Positions 1 through 9,076 of a DNA stretch of 64,000 nt are shown here, in pieces. How positions within the stretch are numbered: position 1 is the first letter of the stretch; each line of letters opens with the position of its first letter. Source of the DNA: Mucilaginibacter straminoryzae. GTDB taxonomy: Bacteria; Bacteroidota; Bacteroidia; Sphingobacteriales; Sphingobacteriaceae. Under the pieces are notes generated by a model, which saw nothing but the letters and a program-made list of their open reading frames with translations, did no database searches and was not told the DNA's origin. A program made the translations under genes and the position numbers. The stretch spans positions 248,001-312,000 of the forward strand of contig NZ_JALJEJ010000002.1 in assembly GCF_022953055.1 (NCBI RefSeq), given 5' to 3'.

Positions 1-964
1 AGAGTGAATCCCTCAGACGGTAATCTGCCTCCGGGTACCTCCAGCTTGATCCGTCCAATAAATTGGTTGAGATACCTGCCGAGGAGTTAATATCGCTTTT
101 ACCGTTAGGCAGCGTCGGAATAAAACGAACCAGGGGGTCTGCATCCGGCCTTTCTTTGTAATACCTTTTTACCAGTTCAAAATTAAGGGTATCATAGTGG
201 AGCGGTTTCGGCCAGGGAACCATGTTTTCAGTTTTGTCCGTCCCGATCATACGAAAGCAATAGGATTGTATTCCGCCGTCGGCTTCGCCAATTTCTGCCA
301 TCGGCAATCTATTTATCAGCGGGAGAAGCTGCTTACCAGGTCCATCACGGTAAGGGCTAAGACGGGCGTCTATCTGGTGGCTGGTAAAGGTTACCGGTTG
401 CCTACCCGCCCATTTTTCATTGTACTCCTTTTTACTTTCGCGACCATAAGTGTAAGAAACCCTGGCTTTAGCCATCAGGTCGCCTTCGTAGCCCGCGTCA
501 ATAAATACCTTTGCTTTCAGGGAGGTTCCATCCAAAAAGAACAGCTCGGTAATTATGCCGTCATTCTTCTCAACCCTTTCCAACCTTTTTCCAAATAGCA
601 CCTGCACTTTCTGTCTTTCCAGCCAGTTCGTTAAAATTTGTTCTGCTACCTTGGGTTCGGGCCCACGCCAATAAAACAACGGCGCATGGTAATATTCTGC
701 TACCTTTTTATAAAAGTCCGCTGCCAACCCACCGATAACCGTGCGGTCGCCATAGTCGGTATGAGACAGTCCGCCGGTCAGCATACCGCCAATATATTTT
801 CCGGGTTCTGCAATGGTTACTTTAAGCCCCTCCTGGGCTGCAGCGATAGCAGCCATGATACCAGCTGGTGTTGCACCATAAATAACCAAATCTGGTGAGT
901 GTGCTTCTGCCGAAGCCGCCACACATGTAAAAGCAAATATTAAAGCGGTAAAAAGTCTTCTCAT
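1..964 (-). CDS. FAD-dependent oxidoreductase, 3' end outside window
   Basis: My own translation of the minus strand from the ATG at 962-964 stays open to the window edge (321 codons). It begins with a Sec signal peptide (about residues 1-21, ending in ASAEA). A Rossmann nucleotide-binding segment follows at residues 27-50 (VIYGATPAGIMAA...), then KYIGGMLTGGLSHTDYG and FIDAGYEGDLMA, typical of the secreted FAD_oxidored family (PF12831) common in Bacteroidetes PULs. The substrate of this family is mostly undefined; oxidation of a released sugar is an inference. It lies 86 bases downstream of the agarase-like enzyme on the same strand, so the two are probably co-transcribed. The C-terminal part cannot be seen. 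Confidence 0.85.
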   Translation of the reverse strand, partial: MRRLFTALIFAFTCVAASAEAHSPDLVIYGATPAGIMAAIAAAQEGLKVTIAEPGKYIGGMLTGGLSHTDYGDRTVIGGLAADFYKKVAEYYHAPLFYWRGPEPKVAEQILTNWLERQKVQVLFGKRLERVEKNDGIITELFFLDGTSLKAKVFIDAGYEGDLMAKARVSYTYGRESKKEYNEKWAGRQPVTFTSHQIDARLSPYRDGPGKQLLPLINRLPMAEIGEADGGIQSYCFRMIGTDKTENMVPWPKPLHYDTLNFELVKRYYKERPDADPLVRFIPTLPNGKSDINSSAGISTNLLDGSSWRYPEADYRLRDSL

Positions 965-1050
965 AAAGTTTAATGGTCGATCTAAATTTTACCAAGGTTG
1001 GCTAACAAGTAATCGATTATGCACCCTGCTGATTCGTAAGCTTTATACCA

Positions 1051-2502
1051 TCAATTATTTTTTCCCGGCAGGGCATCGAAATACTTTATCAACCGGTATC
1101 TGTTGATGTTCAATTCACGCATCTTTGTAGCGAGCGGATCATATAGCTGATATCTATTATCCACCAGCCCCTTATTGGAATCCGTATTTGAATTATCGCC
1201 AGACTTCTTGCTCTGCGGGTCGTTATCCTGGTATTTAAACCAGTGCCACCCCACGCAATTTTTGGATTCAAGCAGTCCGAGGCAAAAATTTTGGTATGCT
1301 TTTCCGCGGTCTTCCTGTGTTTTTACCTGCCAGCCCGCACCAGACATATTAGGAAACCCGGTGTCCATCCCCTTCGTGTAGAATTCGGTTATGATAAAAG
1401 GTTTACCAGACCATTCGCCCCAATCGTGCATGCGCTCCACGCTTGGTGTCCAGGCACCGTAATAGTTTATTGAGATAACGTCGCAGTATTTTCCGGCCAC
1501 CGTCATAAACTCAGGCGTATTCTTCTCGTTACGGTAAAGCCTTGTGCCGAGTATGAGGTGATTTTTATCAAAATGTTTCAGCGCAGCAGTAACTGCACGG
1601 TAGTAACTGTCTGCCGCAAAAGCCATAAATTCATTGCGAAGCTGCGGGGTCAGCTCATTTTCGCTGATTCCCTTTTGTTTCAGCCAGGCTAACGCAGCCT
1701 GCCGGTTAGGGTCGTCTTCATCGGGTATCGCTAAATATTCATCTATGTTGCTCGCTGCAAAAGGTATCTCATTATCGGTGAAGTAGCCGAATAGGTTGGG
1801 GTCATCCTTAAACTGTTCTATCTGGCTGGCCACCTCCTCACAATAGGAAGGGAATTCGCGGTCAAAAGCATAGATGAGCCCTTTTTTATGCCCGCTGTTT
1901 CCCATAGCTTTATAACCCTTCCCTCTTTTACTGCTGTAAGAGCTCATGAAATTAAGTATCACGCAATAAGAAACCGGTTTAGACGCTTTTTTATTGGCTT
2001 TGATGAATTCTTTATAGGCAGACCATGCCCCTATACCGTTAAAGCCTAACCCTTCCAACTGTTGCCCGGTCTTCTCTGTCCAATCCTCATCATTTTTGAA
2101 ATCATCTCTGAAAGCGGCTTCGTTTCTTTCCGAATTACCTTTGACGACACTATTGATAGAGACATTGGTACCGGGATGCCCCTGCGGATCGATAATCCAC
2201 CAGCGGCCGTCAATCTTTTCTGTACGGAAGAAATTGGTTGCTTTGAAGCGCTTACTTTTATCAAAGCCATACGTATCAAAGTCGGGTTCCTTCAGCGGGG
2301 TAAAATCCGTTATATTACCCACCAATCTGGTCTCGAAAGGTTTCCAATCACTATAAACAGAATTTCTGTCTTTATCCAGGCTCCATACCCTGGCCTCGAC
2401 AGACTCTGACCGGTAATTGCCGCTTTGCTTCTGCTGGCATAAAGCGGTATTTGAAAATATCGCCAGCACTCCCAGGGGTGCCAGGTACTTCTTATAAATC
2501 AT
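1051..2502 (-). CDS. Agarase-like clan GH-A glycoside hydrolase, secreted
   Basis: 483 residues with a signal peptide (about 1-22, ending ALCQQ). The segment DGRWWIIDPQGHPG near residue 100 matches the entry strand seen in GH50-type beta-agarases and relatives. Two clan GH-A catalytic positions are visible: Glu245 in GYFTDNE (acid/base) and Glu373 in FIITEFYTKG (nucleophile). The fold and catalytic apparatus are therefore well supported, but the sequence is too far from textbook agarases to fix the substrate. The gene is transcribed away from the SusC operon and toward the FAD oxidoreductase, with which it probably forms a two-gene unit. An exo-acting beta-galactosidase-like role is possible. 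Confidence 0.75.
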   Translation of the reverse strand: MIYKKYLAPLGVLAIFSNTALCQQKQSGNYRSESVEARVWSLDKDRNSVYSDWKPFETRLVGNITDFTPLKEPDFDTYGFDKSKRFKATNFFRTEKIDGRWWIIDPQGHPGTNVSINSVVKGNSERNEAAFRDDFKNDEDWTEKTGQQLEGLGFNGIGAWSAYKEFIKANKKASKPVSYCVILNFMSSYSSKRGKGYKAMGNSGHKKGLIYAFDREFPSYCEEVASQIEQFKDDPNLFGYFTDNEIPFAASNIDEYLAIPDEDDPNRQAALAWLKQKGISENELTPQLRNEFMAFAADSYYRAVTAALKHFDKNHLILGTRLYRNEKNTPEFMTVAGKYCDVISINYYGAWTPSVERMHDWGEWSGKPFIITEFYTKGMDTGFPNMSGAGWQVKTQEDRGKAYQNFCLGLLESKNCVGWHWFKYQDNDPQSKKSGDNSNTDSNKGLVDNRYQLYDPLATKMRELNINRYRLIKYFDALPGKNN

Positions 2503-2736
2503 GTTTAATTGGTGGGTTAGTTTACAAGTTGCAAATTAGGGTTAAGTGGCGAATTGTTGCAATTGCTGATGCTTCAAACAGCATAGTCATTTGTTCATCT
2601 CCAGTTGATTTTACCCCCGGGTGCCAGGATATATCTGTCACGGGCATAAAGCAGGCAGTCCTGAGTAATTAGACATGCTCTTGTGATATAAATGGCATGA
2701 ACAAAAAAGGCATTGGTTTAGGAATTTTGGAAAGCA
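2503..2736. other. Divergent intergenic region (agarase-like gene / SusC operon)
   Basis: This gap should hold the promoters of the leftward agarase-like gene and of the rightward SusC operon, and probably the HTCS binding site. Two TTGCAA hexamers lie within about 30 bases of each other near 2530-2565. I found no convincing TTG / TAnnTTTG pair and cannot assign an operator. Confidence 0.35.
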
Positions 2737-2841
2737 ATGAAACCAAATTTGAAGGACAACGCAAATAAGCCGCAGCTTAAACTGATCTACGTCGGATTAC
2801 TTCTGATCATGGGTATTTTACTGCTGATCAGATTGCTCTGA
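2737..2841 (+). CDS. Small single-pass membrane peptide (34 aa), hypothetical
   Basis: An ATG at 2737 opens a 34-codon frame ending in TGA at 2839-2841. The first 15 residues are polar and basic (MKPNLKDNANKPQLK). They are followed by an almost purely hydrophobic stretch, IYVGLLLIMGILLLIRLL, long enough to cross a membrane once. A purine-rich GGAAAG lies just before the start and could serve as a ribosome binding site. The frame ends 58 bases before the SusC start. I do not recognise a family. The strong hydrophilic/hydrophobic split is unlike random translation, but a frame this short could still be chance. Confidence 0.45.
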   Translation: MKPNLKDNANKPQLKLIYVGLLLIMGILLLIRLL

Positions 2842-2899
2842 ATTTTGTAAGCATACCAATTATTTAAACCTTTTTATAACCTAAATTCAAAGAATTACT

Positions 2900-5800
2900 A
2901 TGGTGCATTTTTATCCAAAATGGCGTTGCTGCTTTTTTTTGTTAATTCTCTACACGCTGTTCCTGACCATCGTACCCAGAACAGCTTATGCCCAAACCGG
3001 GGGGATCACGGTTTCAGGTACTGTTAAAGATGGCGACGGAAATACCTTACCCGGGGTAACCATAAAAATCCAAAACACGCAGACAGGAACAGTAACCGAC
3101 GCTTTAGGTAATTACAAAATCAAAATTCCCAATGCTAAAGCCGTTTTGGTGTTCTCTTTTATCGGTTACAGTACCCAGTTAAGGCCAACCGGCAATCAGA
3201 CCGTTATCAACGTGACTTTAAAAGAGATCGATTCCAAATTAAACGAGGTAGTTGTGGTTGGATACGGTTCTCAAAAAAGGCGCGACGTAACCGGTGCTAT
3301 CGCCTCCATTAAATCAGACCAAATGGATACGTTTGCAGGCGGCTCTTTAAATACCAGCCTGCAGGGCAAAATTGCAGGTTTGCAAATCACTACAGATTCT
3401 GGCGAACCCGGCGCGGGCGCTAATTTCACCTTACGGGGGGTGTCTTCAGTTAACGGAAACAGCTCGCCATTGATCATTATAGATGGCTTGCCCGTTAATA
3501 ATGATTCTTTTACATCTGCCCAGGATGGCGCAACATTCAGCCCGCTTAACGACCTCAACCCCTCAGATATCGAATCAATAGAGGTATTAAAAGATGCGGC
3601 AACAGCATCTATTTATGGTGCACGTGCATCTAACGGTGTCATCCTGATCACTACAAAATCCGGCAAGGGCCAGCGGCCCCAGATCTCCTTTTCTCAGAAC
3701 GCTTCTTCTGTTGGCCTTTACCGTAAGATTGGCATATTGAACGGCCCCGAATGGCGCAGCGCATACACCGAAGCGATATATAATTCGACCGGGGCATTAA
3801 CAACAAAAGTTTCCGTGATCGATTCGCTGCACCCCTATTACCGGGACTCTTACGACTGGCAGGATGTGATGTATAGAAGATCACTGCAATACAAAACGGA
3901 CGTAAGCGTACGCGGTTCGTCAAAGGATAATGCGATGGACTATTACGTGAGCGCCGGCTTCCGTAACCTTGCCCCTATCATTATCGAAACAAATTATAAA
4001 CAAGCCTATGCGAGCGCAAGAACAAATTATAAAATCTCATCTTTCCTGCGCGGTTCAACTAATTTCAATCTATCAAACTATACCTATAATCGCTTAAATA
4101 CGGGTAACAGTACCTCCAGTGTGATGTTCACCTACCTGGTGACCATGCCGGTCTACAGCCCGTACGATCCGATAACGGGGCAGATCATCAACTTGTTCGA
4201 TGGTTCTAAGCCGAGCCCGCTTGCCCAGGCGATATACAGTACTAACAAAATTGAGCGTTCGCGCCTTTTAGGTCAGCAAGAATTTGTACTCACACTGGCA
4301 AAAGGCCTGGATATCAGATCTACGCTCGGTGTAGATTACAGTAATACCAACACCTATTATTTCTCTCCTCCGCAACTATCAACAGCTACGTCGCCCAAAT
4401 CGGTTTTCTCAATCTATAATCCGATCATTAATAATTCTTTGGTGAACGAGAACACCATTACCTATCAGAAAAGCTTCAATAATCATAATATTAACGTGCT
4501 TTTCGGGGAGTCTTACCAGTTCAATAAAACCAATAATCTGAATCTTCGCGGAAGCGGTTTTATCGACAACGTGATCACGACTATCGGCGGGGCGGCTAAT
4601 ATTGATCTGTTCACGCAGTCTATCACCCAGTCTGTTCTGCAGTCGTTTTTCTCAAGGGTGAACTATAATTATAAATCGAAGTATTTATTCTCGGCTTTAC
4701 TGCGAAGAGATGGGTCGTCCCGCTTCGGTGCAGACAACCGATATGCCTATTTTCCTTCCGTATCTGGCGGATGGAGATTTACAGAAGAAAAATTCCTGAA
4801 TACAAATAAAATCCTGGACGGTAAACTAAGGGCAAGTTATGGCATTACCGGTAACCAGAATATCGGCGACTATGCGTCTACCGGGTCATATAGCAATGCC
4901 GGGAAATATTTAGGCGCAGTATCCGTAATCTCTGATGGTTTGCCCAACCCCAACCTGAAATGGGAAACCACCAGGCAGTTTGATATCGGGACTGATCTGA
5001 CGTTCTTTTCAGGACGGTTTAATTTGAGTGTTGATTACTACGTCAAAAACACGAATGACCTGCTGTTCAACGTACAGATTCCGTCGCAAACTGGCTACAG
5101 CACCATACCCTATAATTTTGGCGGATTAAGCAATAAGGGTGTAGACATCCAGCTTGACGGCATGCTTATTAACAAAAAAGTAAAATGGAGTTCGGTTGTA
5201 ACCTTTGGCCTTAACAGAAACAAAATCACCTCACTTCCGGATGGGCAGGATTACCGTCCTACCGCACTTAGCCTGGCAAGGGTTGGCTATCCGGTAGGGG
5301 TATTCTACGGATACCGTTCATTAGGGGTTTATGCACACGACGCAGATAATGTATACAAAACAGATGCTAACGGCACGGTTATTCCCTTTAGAAAGGGTTC
5401 GGCAACAGGTGCAGTGTACAAGGGCGGAGATGAGATTTATCAGGATGTAAACGGCGACGGAATCATCAACGATAAAGACCTTCAGATTATAGGGAACCCT
5501 ACCCCGCAGTTTTTCGGAGGCTTCCAGAACACGGTAAGCTACAAATCATTCTCATTAGCGGTATTCGTCAACTACGTTATCGGGAACAAAATATTCAACA
5601 ACCTTACCCGGTCAATAGACGGTTATCAGTTCGATGGAAATTATACCATAGACCAGGTACGGCGCTGGAAAAAGCAGGGCGATATTACAGACGTGCCCAG
5701 GCTTGTTAAAGGCGACCCGATGGAAAACTATGCACCCTCAAGCCGCTTTGTGGAAGACGGATCATTTATCAGGGTACAAAATCTGACCCTAACGTACCGC

Positions 5801-6001
5801 CTTCCCGGGAAACTCTTAAGCCGTGTGGGTATCAGAAACGGCAATGTGGGTTTAGGTGTGAATAATCTGGCCGTATTCGGGCGCTACACGGGTTACGACC
5901 CGGAAGTCAGCGCTGGGAATAATCCTTTAGGGTTTGGGATCGATAACGCATCCTTTCCAAAATCCAGATCTTACAATTTGTCATTAAACATCAGTTTCTA
6001 A
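2900..6001 (+). CDS. SusC-like TonB-dependent outer-membrane transporter
   Basis: 1033 residues. A signal peptide (about 1-31, ending AYAQ) is followed by a carboxypeptidase-D regulatory-like domain (about 35-110, ITVSGTVKDGDGNTLPGVT), the SusC hallmark NEVVVVGYG near residue 117, a plug domain with LIIIDGLPV and ATASIYGARASNGVILITT, and a 22-strand-type beta-barrel ending in SLNISF. There is no STN domain. That fits control by the HTCS regulator at 13078-17223 rather than by a sigma/anti-sigma pair. It imports an oligosaccharide with its SusD partner, which starts 3 bases after its stop. The glycan is not deducible from the transporter alone. Confidence 0.95.
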   Translation: MVHFYPKWRCCFFLLILYTLFLTIVPRTAYAQTGGITVSGTVKDGDGNTLPGVTIKIQNTQTGTVTDALGNYKIKIPNAKAVLVFSFIGYSTQLRPTGNQTVINVTLKEIDSKLNEVVVVGYGSQKRRDVTGAIASIKSDQMDTFAGGSLNTSLQGKIAGLQITTDSGEPGAGANFTLRGVSSVNGNSSPLIIIDGLPVNNDSFTSAQDGATFSPLNDLNPSDIESIEVLKDAATASIYGARASNGVILITTKSGKGQRPQISFSQNASSVGLYRKIGILNGPEWRSAYTEAIYNSTGALTTKVSVIDSLHPYYRDSYDWQDVMYRRSLQYKTDVSVRGSSKDNAMDYYVSAGFRNLAPIIIETNYKQAYASARTNYKISSFLRGSTNFNLSNYTYNRLNTGNSTSSVMFTYLVTMPVYSPYDPITGQIINLFDGSKPSPLAQAIYSTNKIERSRLLGQQEFVLTLAKGLDIRSTLGVDYSNTNTYYFSPPQLSTATSPKSVFSIYNPIINNSLVNENTITYQKSFNNHNINVLFGESYQFNKTNNLNLRGSGFIDNVITTIGGAANIDLFTQSITQSVLQSFFSRVNYNYKSKYLFSALLRRDGSSRFGADNRYAYFPSVSGGWRFTEEKFLNTNKILDGKLRASYGITGNQNIGDYASTGSYSNAGKYLGAVSVISDGLPNPNLKWETTRQFDIGTDLTFFSGRFNLSVDYYVKNTNDLLFNVQIPSQTGYSTIPYNFGGLSNKGVDIQLDGMLINKKVKWSSVVTFGLNRNKITSLPDGQDYRPTALSLARVGYPVGVFYGYRSLGVYAHDADNVYKTDANGTVIPFRKGSATGAVYKGGDEIYQDVNGDGIINDKDLQIIGNPTPQFFGGFQNTVSYKSFSLAVFVNYVIGNKIFNNLTRSIDGYQFDGNYTIDQVRRWKKQGDITDVPRLVKGDPMENYAPSSRFVEDGSFIRVQNLTLTYRLPGKLLSRVGIRNGNVGLGVNNLAVFGRYTGYDPEVSAGNNPLGFGIDNASFPKSRSYNLSLNISF

Positions 6002-6004
6002 ACG

Positions 6005-7468
6005 ATGAAAACACTTTTGAGCATTAAACATATACGTCTAATCGGGATGGTAATGGCTGTACTTTTAACAGCCGCGGCTTGTAAAAAAATAGATTCAGGC
6101 CCGATCACTTCCTACTCTAGCGATAATTACTGGCAGACACCAGCCCAGGCATCCGCTGCGTTGAACGGGGCTTACAAGGCCTTGCAATCAACGTTGAATA
6201 CCGAGTTTATTTATTACGGCGAGGCAAGATCTGATAATCTGGTACTTGCGTTGCAGAATAACAATGCTTCTATAAGCGTGATCAACAATACGCTTAACGT
6301 AAACAGCAATTTTACAGACTGGGGCGGGTTTTACCAGGTGATCAAACAAGCTAACCTGATCATCAGTAACGTCCAGCTGATGAAAGCGAACGGGCTTTAT
6401 ACCAGTACCACCGAATATAACCGGGTACTTGGCCAGGCATATGGGTTAAGGGCGCTATGTTATTTCTGGTTGGTGAGGATATGGGGCAACGTTCCTTTAA
6501 TTACGCAGCCTATTACCGGCGATATTATCTCTTTTCAAACACCGCGAACGGATACAGTAAAGGTATACAACCAGATATCAACAGACCTGATACTTGCAGG
6601 TAACCTGCTGCCATCCAGCTATACGGACGTGATGCAGAACCGTGCCATGCTGACGAAGGGGGCTATTGATGCGATCCAGACAGATTATTACATGCACCGG
6701 AATAATATGGACAGCGCGCTGATCACTTCTGCCAGATTTGTGAATAGTTCAGGGGCTATCGTAAATTCTAACTACAGGCTTACCACGCTGTATGATCCAT
6801 CGATCAACTATTTCGCATCCCCCGCCCTGATCGATAATTCTGAATATGCGCAAATGTTCCAGACCGGATATTCGGCCGAGTCGATTTTCGAAATTGCATT
6901 TAGCTATAACGAGGGGGCAACGTCCGGAATTTATGGCATCTACGGTAGCGCCGGTAATGCGCAATTCAATGCCAGCAATAATATCCTCGCAAAATTTGAC
7001 CCTAATGATATCCGCACGGTAGCAGACCTGAAGTCGCTGAACCAGGTGTTTAAGTTTTTCCCAAAAGGAACTTTCAACACCGTTACCGGTAATGATAAAA
7101 ATGTGATACTCTACAGGCTTGCCGATATTCTTTTGCTGCGTGCAGAGGCATTAAACGCAAAAGGGCAGGTTGCTAATGCGTTCACACTGGTTAACCAGGT
7201 ACGCGCAAGAGCGGGCGTTCCGGCAATTGCTGCGTCGCAATATAACGCCTTCTCAAGGGTGCAGGCAGAGGATTTCATCTTGGATGAGAGGGCCCGCGAG
7301 TTGTGCTTTGAAGGTAAAAGGTGGTTTGATCTGGTGAGGACCGGCAGAGCAATACCCATCATGAAGCCCATCAACGGGCTTAGTGACCCTGCAAATATAT
7401 TATGGCCGATCAGCCTGAACGTGATCAATCAAAACCCATTGATAGAACAGAACTCCTATTACAAATAA
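6005..7468 (+). CDS. SusD-like glycan-binding lipoprotein
   Basis: 487 residues with a lipoprotein signal (LLTAAACKK, Cys26). The N-terminal SusD-like domain includes NYWQTPAQASAALNGAYKAL and the TPR-like helices, e.g. LGQAYGLRALCYFWLVRIWGNVPL. The C-terminal RagB/SusD domain shows the usual LRAEALNAKGQ, VNQVRARAGVP and DERARELCFEGKRWFDLVRTG motifs and ends in IEQNSYYK. It caps the SusC barrel at the cell surface and binds the glycan. The gene follows the SusC stop by 3 bases and precedes the fasciclin lipoprotein by 2 bases, so all three are one transcript. Confidence 0.95.
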   Translation: MKTLLSIKHIRLIGMVMAVLLTAAACKKIDSGPITSYSSDNYWQTPAQASAALNGAYKALQSTLNTEFIYYGEARSDNLVLALQNNNASISVINNTLNVNSNFTDWGGFYQVIKQANLIISNVQLMKANGLYTSTTEYNRVLGQAYGLRALCYFWLVRIWGNVPLITQPITGDIISFQTPRTDTVKVYNQISTDLILAGNLLPSSYTDVMQNRAMLTKGAIDAIQTDYYMHRNNMDSALITSARFVNSSGAIVNSNYRLTTLYDPSINYFASPALIDNSEYAQMFQTGYSAESIFEIAFSYNEGATSGIYGIYGSAGNAQFNASNNILAKFDPNDIRTVADLKSLNQVFKFFPKGTFNTVTGNDKNVILYRLADILLLRAEALNAKGQVANAFTLVNQVRARAGVPAIAASQYNAFSRVQAEDFILDERARELCFEGKRWFDLVRTGRAIPIMKPINGLSDPANILWPISLNVINQNPLIEQNSYYK

Positions 7469-7470
7469 TC

Positions 7471-8982
7471 ATGAAAACGAGAACGCTTACCATATTTAGT
7501 TTAACGTTACTGATCTGCACATCGCTCTTCATGACCGCATGTAAAAAATTCAGTTTGTTAAAAGACGAAGAACTACCCAGTATCCCCGCAGGTGCAAATC
7601 TGAAGAATGAAACCATCTGGCAATTTCTCTCTGACAATGATTTTCATTCCAATGATCTGACAAAGGTTGGTCTGTATGGCAAAATTGTGCAACTGGCAGG
7701 ATTACAAGACCTTTTTAACAGTGCCGGAGATTATACGGCCATCATTCCGAGCGATGGCGCTATCAATACCTTCCTGCAATCTTTAGGCGCCCAGAGCATC
7801 AATGATGTATCGCCTGTAGTCTGGAAAAATCTAGTATTGAATAACCTGATCCCAAAACGGGTAAGATCTTTTGACTTACCGGCAAACCAGGCGCAAGTGT
7901 ATCTGACCGTCAGCCAGGACTCGCTTTTTCTGACCAGGACCCCAAGCTCCACCAATCAGTATGTACTTTTCGTCAATCAATCAAGCACCGTAAATTCTAA
8001 CAGTGTGATCGTGCGTACCCAAAATCTTGAATTCAAGAATGCTATCGGGCATGTAATAGACGGATTTACGTACTATGTACCAAAAACAAAAGGCGCTGAT
8101 CCGGTAAATCCGGGCAGTGTCAGCTATGCCACCGATACCATTCCTATTACAAAAGATTCTTACGTTAATGCCGGCACCACTACGCTGATGAATACCAATT
8201 ATGGATCATTGATCTATATGATTGTGATGAACACGCCTACCAACATGAGTTTTACCCGCAGGGCTTTGTTGCAGTTTCCAATCCGGAAGCCATCCTTCAA
8301 CAATCGCATCGGTTCGGTCAAAGTTGCCGCATTCATTAATCGTATAGATGGCGCGGGTACCATCACCGTACAGGAAGATCAAAATGTCGACTGGCAGGAA
8401 AACAAGGTAACCTGGGCTAACGCGCCGGTACCGGGCACCATTCCATTATCCAGTTTCCCGGTAACTACGGCCAATAATTTTAGTTGGCAGTACGGAACAA
8501 TTACCTCGGCCTATATGGATGCGCTTGCGGCGAACAGAACCTTTATTAACATCGGCCTGTTTACCACCAGCAATACCATCAATTATCAATTTGCCACCAA
8601 AGAAGCCGCGGCGAACAGACGACCATATCTGCTAATCAGCAGTGCTGCCAACACGGTGCTTAAGGACCTGGTTAATAATGGCCTGGTTGTAGACAGCAAG
8701 GTAGGTTATAAAACCATCAGCACCGATGACCTTAGTTTATCCGGGACGGCCGATAATAATATTTTTTATACTGTAAAAACATTGCCTGCAAACGGCTCTC
8801 TGGTGATCAATAATTTACCTGCCAAGGTGGGTAGCGCATTCTCTCAGGAACTGCTAAAAAAAGGCGGGGTAAAATATCTTTATTCTGGAAACGGCGGTGC
8901 TGACAAACTGGTATTGGAAGCCAGCGACTTCCAGAACGGCTACTATAATTCGCTGATCAATCTTAACATAACTATTAATTGA
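7471..8982 (+). CDS. Fasciclin / DNRLRE / cadherin-like surface lipoprotein
   Basis: 503 residues from the ATG at 7471. This start is 2 bases after the SusD stop and gives a clean lipoprotein signal (LFMTACKK, Cys24); a longer frame from 7402 would overlap SusD. Residues about 45-202 resemble a fasciclin (FAS1) domain: SAGDYTAIIPSDGAINTFL, closing with NAIGHVIDGFTYY. Residues about 215-395 resemble a DNRLRE domain (now in CBM96): DSYVNAGTTTLMNTNYGS, RALLQFPI, VTWANAPV. The last hundred residues look like a CSPG/cadherin-type repeat (FSQELLKKGGVKYLYSGNGG...DKLVLEASD). It sits where a surface glycan-binding protein (SusE/F position) is expected. Glycan binding is inferred. Confidence 0.8.
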   Translation: MKTRTLTIFSLTLLICTSLFMTACKKFSLLKDEELPSIPAGANLKNETIWQFLSDNDFHSNDLTKVGLYGKIVQLAGLQDLFNSAGDYTAIIPSDGAINTFLQSLGAQSINDVSPVVWKNLVLNNLIPKRVRSFDLPANQAQVYLTVSQDSLFLTRTPSSTNQYVLFVNQSSTVNSNSVIVRTQNLEFKNAIGHVIDGFTYYVPKTKGADPVNPGSVSYATDTIPITKDSYVNAGTTTLMNTNYGSLIYMIVMNTPTNMSFTRRALLQFPIRKPSFNNRIGSVKVAAFINRIDGAGTITVQEDQNVDWQENKVTWANAPVPGTIPLSSFPVTTANNFSWQYGTITSAYMDALAANRTFINIGLFTTSNTINYQFATKEAAANRRPYLLISSAANTVLKDLVNNGLVVDSKVGYKTISTDDLSLSGTADNNIFYTVKTLPANGSLVINNLPAKVGSAFSQELLKKGGVKYLYSGNGGADKLVLEASDFQNGYYNSLINLNITIN

Positions 8983-8993
8983 TAACCCAACAT

Positions 8994-9024
8994 CCCTGGC
9001 CAATTAAAATTGCATTGGTCAGGG
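8994..9024 (+). terminator. Hairpin after the SusC-SusD-fasciclin genes
   Basis: Arms ccctggccaat (8994-9004) and attggtcaggg (9014-9024) pair over 11 positions with one G-U pair and a 9-base loop. No T-tract follows, so it may be a weak terminator or an mRNA-stabilising hairpin that lowers expression of the downstream GH105 gene rather than a full stop. Confidence 0.45.
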
Positions 9025-9076
9025 TTATGGCTATTAAACGCAAAACAGATCTTACAAACAGTTTAAGCAACATCCT

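Noticed and set aside
197..898. Two plus-strand frames near the left edge
   Set aside because: They mirror the truncated FAD oxidoreductase on the minus strand, which shows signal peptide, nucleotide-binding motif and coherent family sequence.
7402..7470. Upstream start for the fasciclin lipoprotein
   Set aside because: It would overlap the SusD gene by 67 bases and bury the lipoprotein signal; the ATG at 7471 gives a clean one.
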